64,000 bases of DNA from Gammaproteobacteria bacterium (GTDB taxonomy: Bacteria; Pseudomonadota; Gammaproteobacteria; Ga0077536): NCBI GenBank assembly GCA_024235015.1, contig JACKNG010000003.1:186001-250000 (forward strand). The letters run 5' to 3'. Within the stretch, counting starts at the first letter, position 1. Every line of letters starts with the position of its first letter. This document shows, piece by piece, positions 57,215 to 64,000 of this stretch. A model generated the notes under the pieces. That model was given only the letters and a program-made list of their open reading frames with translations. It was not told the DNA's origin and did not search any database. The translations under genes were made by a program, and so were the position numbers.

Positions 57215-58273
57215 GGGCGTCTTCCCGGCGGTTGGCGCGAGGTCGATGATCACGATCTCGGGGCGGCAGTTGAAGCGCAGCCGCGGTGCGTAACCGCGTT
57301 CCATGCCGATTCCGCGCGACACCACCAGGGTGCGGTCGGGTGCGAGGACGGTGACCCCGGCCGCCCACGCCCGCGGCACCCGTGACAAGGTCATCACCGG
57401 GCCGAGCAGCGGCAGGCGTACCTGGCCGCCATGGGTATGACCGGCCAGCAGCAGCGCGGCATCGACCGCGCCGAGCGCGAAATCAGGTGCGTGGCCGAGC
57501 ACGACGTGGTAGCCCGGGGCCGGCCCCACGACGAGATCGCGGCGAAACGAATCGTCGAGCGGCAGCGCGGTCAGGCTGAGGCCCGGGGTCGGTGCGAGCG
57601 TGCGGCGCTCCGGCAGCGGTGTGACGCGGGTGCCGGCGAAGAGCGCCGGCCAGCGCGGCGCATGCGCCTCGACATTGCCCTCGACCGCATAGGCGCCGAG
57701 CGGCGCGCCGAAATCGAGTTCGCGCAGCAGGGTATTGAAGGCCCGGCGCTCGGCCGCGCCGCGCGCGGCCGCGGCCTGCACGTAGTCCCCGGCCAGCAGG
57801 ATGAGATCGGGCCTCGCGGCCATGACGCGCCCGAGCACGCGGCGCTCGTAGTCGCCGACGGCATCGGTCTGCAGATCGGCCACCAGCGCGATGCGCAGCG
57901 GACGCGGCACGCGCGCATCGTGCAGCGCGACACGACTCACCACCAGCGCGTGCGGCTCGACCACGAAGGCGTCCAGGGCAACGGCCCACAGCGCCACGGC
58001 GGCGAACACCGCCAGGCGCCGTGGCCAGCGACGCCCGCGCCACAGCCAGGCGCCGACGAGAAGCAGCACGGGCAGGTGGACGAACACCTGCCACGCCAAC
58101 AGGCGCAGGCGCAGGAAGAGCTCGCCGGAGAGCAGCGGGATCGCCACCACACCGGCCAGCAGGCAGGACGCGGCGAGCAGCGTCGCGCGTCGGCGCAACG
58201 CCAGCAGGGCGATGCCGTCGAGGACCACGAGCAGGGCCAGGTAGGGCCAATCGAAGGCGGCCGGCAGCGACAC
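57164..58273 (-). CDS. Membrane-anchored metallophosphoesterase
   Basis: A 369-residue YkuE-like phosphoesterase. Residues about 8-105 hold four membrane helices (YLALLVVLDGIALLAL; LAASCLLAGVVAIPLLSG; VFVHLPVLLLVGAWLW; LAVFAAVALWAVALDAFVV). The catalytic domain follows, with LVADLQTD, LLAGDYV, VEGNVEAH (Asp replaced in the usual GNHD), VLGHAPD and LLAGHTHGG. The GNHD to GNVE change removes the usual His/Asp of motif III, which may weaken activity. It may hydrolyse UDP-sugar lipids or phosphodiesters at the membrane. Its 3' end overlaps the EamA-like gene on the other strand. Confidence 0.85.
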   Translation of the reverse strand: MSLPAAFDWPYLALLVVLDGIALLALRRRATLLAASCLLAGVVAIPLLSGELFLRLRLLAWQVFVHLPVLLLVGAWLWRGRRWPRRLAVFAAVALWAVALDAFVVEPHALVVSRVALHDARVPRPLRIALVADLQTDAVGDYERRVLGRVMAARPDLILLAGDYVQAAAARGAAERRAFNTLLRELDFGAPLGAYAVEGNVEAHAPRWPALFAGTRVTPLPERRTLAPTPGLSLTALPLDDSFRRDLVVGPAPGYHVVLGHAPDFALGAVDAALLLAGHTHGGQVRLPLLGPVMTLSRVPRAWAAGVTVLAPDRTLVVSRGIGMERGYAPRLRFNCRPEIVIIDLAPTAGKTPSGGDQQDRGKGEHEAR

Positions 58274-58459
58274 CGCTCAGTCCGGCGTCGCGGTTCCGCG
58301 GTACCCGCCGGCCCAGCCGGCACGGTGGACGCCGCGCTCGCGCCGACCACCGCCGCCCCCAGATGGAGGAGGTCGTCGGCGCAGCCTCTTAAGTTCCCGC
58401 TCACCGCGGCCGCTGTAGGCGCAATGGCCCGGCCTCACCGGGTGGTACCGGGGACCGCC

Positions 58460-58846
58460 ATGCGCACCAGACGCCTGCTCATTGCCGACGACGAAGCGAT
58501 CAACCGCGAGATTTACCGCGACCTGTTCGAGGACGTCTACGCGGTGGACCTCGTCGCCGATGGCGAGGCCTGCCTGGCCCGTTTCAATCACGCCTGTCCC
58601 GACCTGCTCATCCTCGACGTCGCCATGCCCGGCATCGACGGCATCGAGGTCTGCCAGCGGGTGCGTGCGTCGGCGCGCTGCGCCGACCTGCCGATCCTGC
58701 TGGTGTCCGGCTTCGACGGCGAGCGCCTGCGCGAGCGCGGCCTGGCCGCCGGGGCCAGTGCCTACATCGCCAAGCCGTTCGATCTCGGCGAGTTCGAGGA
58801 ACTGGTGGCGAATCTCGCCGGCAGCGACGCCCACGCGAGCGCCTGA
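58460..58846 (+). CDS. Single-domain response regulator
   Basis: A 128-residue receiver domain without output domain: acidic pair D10-D11 (LIADDEA), phospho-acceptor D53 (LILDVAMPG), Ser/Thr region LLVSGFD, and K105 (AKPF). Such proteins act as CheY-like or phospho-relay elements. No kinase is adjacent. The ATG at 58460 follows a GGGGA purine run; an ATG at 58424 in frame is possible. The 186 bases between it and the divergent metallophosphoesterase gene show no distinctive site. Confidence 0.87.
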   Translation: MRTRRLLIADDEAINREIYRDLFEDVYAVDLVADGEACLARFNHACPDLLILDVAMPGIDGIEVCQRVRASARCADLPILLVSGFDGERLRERGLAAGASAYIAKPFDLGEFEELVANLAGSDAHASA

Positions 58847-58880
58847 CCGCCCACCCATCACCGCCCTTGCCGCACCCCGG

Positions 58881-60296
58881 TCAGGCCCGCGGCGGCCGAC
58901 GTCGGCCGTGCCCGCTGGCCTGCTCGAAGGCATGGGCGAATTGCAGCAACTCGAAATCGGCCCAGCGCCGTCCCACGATCTGCAGCCCCACCGGCAAGCC
59001 CTCGGCGGTGAACCCGGCCGGCACGGAGATGGCCGGCAGACCGGTCACCGTGATCGCGCAGCACACTCCCATCCAGTCGAGGTAGGTCGCGAGCTCGACG
59101 CCCTCGATCTCGCGCACCCATTCCTGCTCGACCGGGAACGGCGGCACCTGGGTGGCCGGGCACAACAGGAAATCGTAGTCGTCGAAGAAGCGCGCGACCC
59201 GCGCCACGAGCGCGCTGCGCGCGACCTCGGCACGGCTGATGTCGGCGGCCGTGAGCGCGAGCCCCTGCTCGATGTTCCAGCGCAGGGTGTCCTTCATCTG
59301 CTCGCGGTGCCGGGTGTAGTCCTCGCGCCCGCGGGCGAGGAACATCCACGCGCGCAGGGTGCGGAAGATGTCGTCGGCGTCGCTCAGATCGGGGGTCGCG
59401 GCCTCGACTTCGCAACCCAGCGCGGCGACCTGCGGCAGCGCCGCCTCCAGCACCGCGGTGATCCGGCGGTCGACCGGGTAGCCACCGAGATCCGCGCTCC
59501 AGGCCACGCGCCGGCCGCGGAAGTCGCGCGCGAGATCGCGGCGGAACGACGCGCCGTCCTCGGCCAGGCTGATCGGCACGCGCGGGTCGGGCCCGGCCAT
59601 GACCGACAGCAGCCAGGCGCAGTCGGCGACGTTACGCGCCATCGGCCCGTGCACCGCGAGCGCGTCGCTCGAGAACTGCTTGGGCCACGACGGTACCCGT
59701 CCGGGCGACGGCCGCAGGCCGACCACGTTGCAGAACGCGGCCGGGTTGCGCAGCGAGCCGCCGAGATCGGAACCATCGGCGAGCGGAATCATGCCGGTCG
59801 CCAGCGCGACCGCTGCGCCGCCGCTCGAGCCACCACAGGTACGCGACGGGTCGTAGGGATTCAGGGTTGCGCCGAACACCGGGTTGAAGGTCTGCGAGCC
59901 GGCGCCGAACTCGGGCGTGTTGGTCTTGCCGATGATGTTGGCGCCGGCCGCGCGCAGGCGTTCGACGAACAGCTCGTCGTAATCCGGCACGAAGTCGCGG
60001 TAGATGGGCGAACCCATCGTCGTGCGCATGCCGCGGGTGGCGGCGAGGTCCTTGACCGCCAGCGGCAGGCCGAGCAGCGGCAGCTCGGCGTGGCGGGCGA
60101 CCAGGCGATCGAGATGGCGGGCCTGTGTCCGCGCGCCCTCGACGTCGAGGGTGACGATGGCATTGAGGCGTGGATTGACCTGCTCGATGCGCGCCAGATG
60201 AGCCTCGAGCAACTCGCTCGGCGAGACTTCGCCGCGTGCCACCAGGGCGCGCTGTGCGCGCGCGTCGAGGTCACACGGCGCGTCGACGGTGCTCAC
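58881..60296 (-). CDS. Amidase of the signature family
   Basis: A 471-residue amidase with the Ser-cisSer-Lys triad: lysine in LAVKDLAATRGM, GGSSGGAAVALATG holding the cis-serine, and DGSDLGGSLRNPAAFC holding the nucleophile. It hydrolyses aliphatic or aryl amides; relatives serve as 6-aminohexanoate or aryl-acylamide hydrolases. The GTG start at 60296 overlaps the stop of the Sel1 lipoprotein gene (GTGA), so they are co-translated. Longer upstream starts lie within the Sel1 gene. Confidence 0.9.
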   Translation of the reverse strand: MSTVDAPCDLDARAQRALVARGEVSPSELLEAHLARIEQVNPRLNAIVTLDVEGARTQARHLDRLVARHAELPLLGLPLAVKDLAATRGMRTTMGSPIYRDFVPDYDELFVERLRAAGANIIGKTNTPEFGAGSQTFNPVFGATLNPYDPSRTCGGSSGGAAVALATGMIPLADGSDLGGSLRNPAAFCNVVGLRPSPGRVPSWPKQFSSDALAVHGPMARNVADCAWLLSVMAGPDPRVPISLAEDGASFRRDLARDFRGRRVAWSADLGGYPVDRRITAVLEAALPQVAALGCEVEAATPDLSDADDIFRTLRAWMFLARGREDYTRHREQMKDTLRWNIEQGLALTAADISRAEVARSALVARVARFFDDYDFLLCPATQVPPFPVEQEWVREIEGVELATYLDWMGVCCAITVTGLPAISVPAGFTAEGLPVGLQIVGRRWADFELLQFAHAFEQASGHGRRRPPRA

Positions 60297-60817
60297 GATC
60301 CCGGCGTGTCCCCGGCGCGCGCCGCACCGCCCTGCAGGTGGGCGCGGATCTGCTCTTCCACCCACAGGCGGGCCTTCTGGCCGGCATTCGGCGTGACGTT
60401 GTCGGCGAGGTATTTGATGTAACTGCGGGCGCGCAGGTTGCCGCCGCTATGAGACTGGAAGAACCAGCCGTAGGCGCGCTGGTTGTCCTGCGGCACACCG
60501 TAGCCGTTCATGTACATGATGGCGAGGTTGCGCTGGGCGTCGGCATGGTTGGCCAGCGCCGCCTGCTCGAACAGCGCCGCGGCGCGTGCGAAGTCGCGCG
60601 GCACGCCGAGGCCGAGGTAGTAATGGACGCCGAGGATGTTCTGGGCGTCGACGTCACCGGCCGCGGCGCGCTCGGCGTAAGCCGGCAGCGACGTGGCGTA
60701 ATCGCCGTGACGCATGGCGACGGCGGGATCCTCGGTGCCACAACCGCCGACACACAGCAGCGCCGCCAGGCAGGCTGCAGGGACACCACGAATGACCGAT
60801 GTCATACAGGCGGGCAT
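60293..60817 (-). CDS. Sel1-repeat lipoprotein
   Basis: A 174-residue protein. The leader ends in a lipobox, VGGC near residue 26 (ACLAALLCVGGCG), so it is probably lipidated. The mature part carries Sel1/TPR-like repeats, AYAERAAAGDVDAQNILGVHYYLGLGVPRDFARAAALFEQAA, seen as AQNILGVHYYLGLGVP and AQRNLAIMYMNGYGVP, and ends in a helical tail (ARLWVEEQIRAHL). Such proteins scaffold envelope complexes. ATG 60817 or 60805 may be used. It is coupled to the amidase gene. Confidence 0.83.
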   Translation of the reverse strand: MPACMTSVIRGVPAACLAALLCVGGCGTEDPAVAMRHGDYATSLPAYAERAAAGDVDAQNILGVHYYLGLGVPRDFARAAALFEQAALANHADAQRNLAIMYMNGYGVPQDNQRAYGWFFQSHSGGNLRARSYIKYLADNVTPNAGQKARLWVEEQIRAHLQGGAARAGDTPGS

Positions 60818-61135
60818 GGACGGGACACGCGCGTTGGGGCGGACGATGATAGCACTGCGTCGGCGGCCTCGCGGCGATTCGCGGCGGTGCGCCGACGACA
60901 CCGTGACCAGCGCCGCCGCGGCGCGGGAGCAATGCCTGCACCGCGCCATCGCCGCGGTCACGGCGTTGCGCTGCGGCGGAATATTCCCGATAGTCCCGGC
61001 GCGGCGCCCACGCCACCTTCGCAGCGCGCGCTTCCCGTAGTATGAACCGATGAGACAAGACACTCGCAGGGTGAGGCACATCGCAGCACGGACAGCACTG
61101 CCATGCACGACGGCGCAGGGGGCGGCCGCGGCGCC
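60818..61135. other. Intergenic region between divergent genes
   Basis: This 318-base gap between the Sel1 lipoprotein gene and the glycosyltransferase must contain two outward promoters. I see no strong boxes, inverted repeat, RNA gene or conserved small frame in it. If the glycosyltransferase starts at ATG 61103 the gap is 285 bases. Confidence 0.5.
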
Positions 61136-62032
61136 ATGACTGTCGAGCTGCCCGCCGTCGCCGTCGTCACGCGGACCAAGAACCGCCCGCTGCTGTTCGC
61201 GCGCGCCGCGGCCTCGGTGCGCGCGCAGTCCAGTCGCGATCTCGTCTGGGTCGTGGTCAACGACGGCGGCGAGGCGGCGCCGGTCGAAGCCATCGTCGAC
61301 ACCAACCGCGCGGCCGGTATCACCTGCGTCGTAGTCCACCACGAGCACAGCCGCGGCATGGAAGCGGCCAGCAACGCCGGCCTCGCCGCCGCCGCCTCGC
61401 GCTACGTCGTCATCCACGACGACGACGACAGCTGGGCACCGGACTTCCTCGCCCGCACGGTCGGCTTCCTCGACGACGAACCGCGCTACGGCGGCGTCGT
61501 CACCGGCTTTCGCAACGTCGCCGAACGCGTCCGCGGCGCAGACGTCAAGCACATCACGAGCTGGGATGCGCGCCCCGTGCACGGCGCGCTGCAGATGGCC
61601 GACCTCGTGCGCGTGAACCCGTTTCCGCCGATCTGCTTTCTCTATCGACGCAGCGTCCTCGACGAACTCGGCGGCTACCGCGAGGACCTGCCGGTACTCG
61701 GCGACTGGGAGTTCAACCTGCGCTTCCTCGAGCGCTGGGACATCGCCGCGTTGCCCGACCTGCTGGCCAACTACCACCACCGCTTCGGCACCGCCGGGCC
61801 GCTCGGCAACACCATCCATGCCGGCATCGATCGCCACGCGGCCTACGACGCGCTGCTGCGCAACGAGTGGCTGCGCCGCGACCTCGCCGCCGGGCGCGAA
61901 GGCCTCGGCCACCTGCTGCTCGCGGGGCGCCAGGCGGAGCTGCTGCGCATGCAGTGGCAGCGTCCCCTGCGCGGCCTGCGGCGGCGCGCCCTGCTCGCCC
62001 TCGACCGCCTCGCCGAGCGGCTGGGCCGATGA
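61136..62032 (+). CDS. Family 2 glycosyltransferase
   Basis: A 298-residue GT-A fold glycosyltransferase: VAVVTRTKNRPLLFARAAASV at the start, EHSRGMEAASNAGLAAAASRYVVIHDDDDSW with the DDD metal motif in VIHDDDDSW, and LPVLGDWEFNLRF holding the probable catalytic acid. It transfers sugars onto lipid or polysaccharide acceptors. ATG 61136 leaves the usual short N-terminus; ATG 61103 adds 11 glycine-rich residues and neither has a strong SD. It overlaps the HAD gene (ATGA) and begins what looks like a polysaccharide cluster with the HAD and methyltransferase genes. Confidence 0.88.
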   Translation: MTVELPAVAVVTRTKNRPLLFARAAASVRAQSSRDLVWVVVNDGGEAAPVEAIVDTNRAAGITCVVVHHEHSRGMEAASNAGLAAAASRYVVIHDDDDSWAPDFLARTVGFLDDEPRYGGVVTGFRNVAERVRGADVKHITSWDARPVHGALQMADLVRVNPFPPICFLYRRSVLDELGGYREDLPVLGDWEFNLRFLERWDIAALPDLLANYHHRFGTAGPLGNTIHAGIDRHAAYDALLRNEWLRRDLAAGREGLGHLLLAGRQAELLRMQWQRPLRGLRRRALLALDRLAERLGR

Positions 62033-63214
62033 TGGTGCTCAGCTTCGCACGCGCCGCCGACGGCTACGCCGACGCCCTCGGCAGCCGCCCGTGGGCCTGT
62101 TTCGACGTCTTCGATACCCTGCTCCGCCGCCGTGCCGACCCGTCCGCGCCGGTACGCGCGGCGGTGCGCGCGGTGGCCGAGCGTGCCGGCATCGCCGATC
62201 GCGCGGCGGTCGAGCGGGAACGCTGGGACGCCTATGCCGAACTGTGCGCCGCGGCGGTCGCCGCCGGCGACGACCCGGAAACCCGCCTCGACCGCCTCGC
62301 CGCGGCCTGGACCGCGCGTCTCGGCCACCCCGGCCTCGCCGACCTCGCCGAGGCCGCCGAACTCGCCGCCGACGAGGCCCTGTGCTTCGCCAACCCGGTG
62401 CTGCTGACCCTGTGCCGGCGCCTGCGCGAACAGGGCAAGCGCATCGCCGCGGTGTCCGACATGTATATCGGCGGCGCCGCGGTCACCCGCCTGCTCGAGG
62501 CGAACGGTTTCGGCGGCCTGGTCGACCGCGTGTTCGTCTCCGGCGACGTCGGCCTGCAGAAACGCAGCGGCCGCCTGTTCGGCCATGTCCTCGACGAGCT
62601 CGGCATCGGCCCGCAGGACACCGTCCACATGGGCGACGACCCGGTCGCCGACTGGCGGCGCCCGCGCGCGCTGGGCGTGCCGGCGTGGCTGGTCGTCGAT
62701 CGCGGGGAGGTGCTGCGTCGCGCCCGGGGCTCGGCGGTGGAAACCGAGGCGCGGCGCGGACGCCAGGCCGCTTTTCTCGATCACCTGCTGCGCGAGGACG
62801 ACACGCCGCCGGCCGTGGCCCTGCTCGCCGTCGCCCGCGCCGCCGCGGTCTGCGGCGGACAGGCCGGCGGTCGCCACGCGCCCACGCTGGCCGCGGCGCT
62901 GACGGCGCTCGGCCAGGCCGCCGACACGCCGACGCTCGAGCTCGAGGCGGTGCTGGCCGAACTCGCCCCGGCCGCGCGGCCGGCGGCGCTGCCGCGCGCT
63001 CGACGCCGCGCCGGCCGCCGGCGACGCCGAGGCCGCGCGCCGGGTCGCGGCGGCCTACGCGGTGGCGCGAGCGCAGTACGGGGTCGGCCCCGACATCCTC
63101 GCCGAAGTCGTCGCCGCGCGCCTCGCCGGGCGGCCGGTGGCCGGGCGCTGGGTGCGCGGACTGCGCACCGCGGCACGCGCCGGCGGGCTGGCCCTGAAAG
63201 GCCTGCGCGGCTGA
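62029..63214 (+). CDS. HAD family hydrolase of a polysaccharide cluster, apparent frameshift near the 3' end
   Basis: The ATG at 62029 overlaps the glycosyltransferase stop. The frame encodes a complete HAD domain: FDVFDTLL (catalytic Asp and Thr, near residue 26-32), AVSDMYIGG (motif II), GLQKRSG (motif III lysine) and HMGDDPVADW (motif IV). Around 62990-63010 the coding pattern moves to another frame: the first frame turns into an arginine run, while the +1 frame continues with AAGDAEAARRVAAAYAVARA and ends at the TGA at 63212-63214. Without the shift the first frame runs on into the next gene. A base error, a real mutation in a non-catalytic tail, or rarely recoding are possible. HAD proteins of this kind accompany glycosyltransferases. 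Confidence 0.75.
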
Positions 63215-63228
63215 ACCGGGAACGCACG

Positions 63229-64000
63229 ATGACCAAGTACACCGATGCCTTCTATGCCGATCAGCAGAACGACAGCCTGCGCTCGGCGCGCAAGGTCCTG
63301 GCCGCGGTCTTTCCCGAGGCCTTTCCGCGCACGGTACTCGACATCGGCTGCGGCGTCGGGCCGTGGCTCAAGGCCTGCCTGGAGCGCGGCGCGGACGAAG
63401 TCGCCGGCATCGACGGTGACTACGTCCCGCGCGACCGCCTGATGATCCCGGCCGAGGCCTTTCGCGCGGCCGACATCTCCGCGCCGCTGCAGCTCGGCCG
63501 ACGCTACGACCTCGCGCTGTCGCTCGAAGTCATCGAACATCTCGAACCGACGCGCGCACGGCAATTGGTCGCCAACCTCGCCGGTGCGGCGGACCTCGTC
63601 CTGTGTTCCGGCGCCCTGCCCTACCAGGGCGGCACCGGGCACGTGAACGAGAACTGGCACCAGTACTGGACCGGCCTCTTCGCCGCTGCCGGGCTCGACG
63701 TCTACGACGTCGTCCGCCCGGTCCTGTGGGACGACGACGACGTCGCCTTCTGGTATCGCCAGAACACCTTCCTCTACGCCACCCGTGCACGCGCCGCGGC
63801 GCTCGGGCTGGGCGCGCCGGGTCCGCGCATGCCGCTCGACGCCGTGCATCCCGAGTGCTACCTGCGCATGGCCGCGCTGGCCGGGCGTGGCGATTTCGCG
63901 GTCGACTGCGCGCAGCTCGCGGCGTTGCGCGCATGGGCCGCGCGTGGTGGTCCGCCGCCGGAACAGGCGCGCCGCTACGGGCCGCAGAACGAGCTGCGCT
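63229..64000 (+). CDS. Class I SAM-dependent methyltransferase (runs off the window)
   Basis: The first 257 residues of a methyltransferase: TKYTDAFYADQQNDSLRSA at the start, FPRTVLDIGCGVGPWLKAC (SAM motif I), DLALSLEVIEHLEPTRA (motif typical of sugar or lipid methyltransferases of surface-polysaccharide clusters), and HVNENWHQYWTGLFAAAGL. The gene starts 15 bases after the HAD gene in the same cluster. It probably methylates a glycan or lipid-linked sugar. The end lies beyond 64000. Confidence 0.87.
   Translation, partial: MTKYTDAFYADQQNDSLRSARKVLAAVFPEAFPRTVLDIGCGVGPWLKACLERGADEVAGIDGDYVPRDRLMIPAEAFRAADISAPLQLGRRYDLALSLEVIEHLEPTRARQLVANLAGAADLVLCSGALPYQGGTGHVNENWHQYWTGLFAAAGLDVYDVVRPVLWDDDDVAFWYRQNTFLYATRARAAALGLGAPGPRMPLDAVHPECYLRMAALAGRGDFAVDCAQLAALRAWAARGGPPPEQARRYGPQNELR

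Noticed and set aside
1..64000. CRISPR arrays, tRNA or rRNA genes, prophage or integrative element
   Set aside because: No regularly spaced repeats, no cloverleaf-like gene, no integrase, transposase or phage structural gene was seen; base composition is nearly uniform apart from short AT-rich regulatory patches.

Overview
This is a GC-rich, gene-dense stretch of a proteobacterial chromosome. Gene starts with clear Shine-Dalgarno sequences, many 4-base ATGA/GTGA overlaps, outer-membrane porins, a monofunctional murein transglycosylase, VPLPA-CTERM proteins and a RpoE-ChrR pair fit an environmental proteobacterium, most likely a gammaproteobacterium, although the class is an inference. I saw no rRNA, tRNA, CRISPR array, phage or transposase. 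All coordinates come from reading the sequence; nothing was searched against a database.

Layout. 0.0-4.3 kb: an ECF sigma factor with a ChrR-type zinc anti-sigma factor (+), divergent from a flavoprotein, a DUF1365 protein and a cyclopropane-fatty-acid-synthase-like methyltransferase (-). Two back-to-back copies of one promoter pattern lie between them, so this looks like a complete singlet-oxygen response module with membrane-lipid-modifying outputs. 4.3-5.9 kb: a RuBisCO-like protein fused to a cupin. 6-14 kb: a VPLPA-CTERM protein, mtgA, an O-methyltransferase, a phosphate-type porin, and a SulP transporter with a beta-carbonic anhydrase (a probable bicarbonate uptake pair).

14.3-22.4 kb: a retropepsin-like protease behind two NtrC-like boxes and a sigma-54 promoter; an ArsR-LysR operon divergent from a type I-like exporter (ABC, HlyD, TolC) whose ATPase domain has lost its nucleotide-binding motifs; and a TorF-type outer-membrane protein with a second sigma-54-like promoter. 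22.4-25.9 kb: a biotin-dependent operon (biotin carrier, biotin carboxylase, PxpB, PxpC) without PxpA. 26-33 kb: two LLM flavin oxidoreductases, a beta-propeller protein, a second VPLPA-CTERM protein, a DUF2061 gene under a Fur box, a tartrate/malate-type dehydrogenase, a SYLF protein and a response regulator-phosphatase.

34-48 kb: an HSL-type hydrolase, an MMPL/RND transporter, a phosphotransferase pair, murI, a von Willebrand A protein with a membrane partner, a MaoC-like protein and a KefB-type antiporter. 48-61 kb: an accessory catabolic region with a gluconolactonase-like protein, two more LLM oxidoreductases, an omega-aminotransferase, a long hairpin repeat, P450, acetamidase, FecR-like protein, metallophosphoesterase, response regulator, amidase and a Sel1 lipoprotein. 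61-64 kb: the start of a surface-polysaccharide cluster (glycosyltransferase, HAD hydrolase with an apparent frameshift, methyltransferase running off the window).

The strongest candidates for something new are the RuBisCO-like/cupin fusion, the exporter with a degenerate ATPase, and the NtrC/sigma-54-controlled protease.
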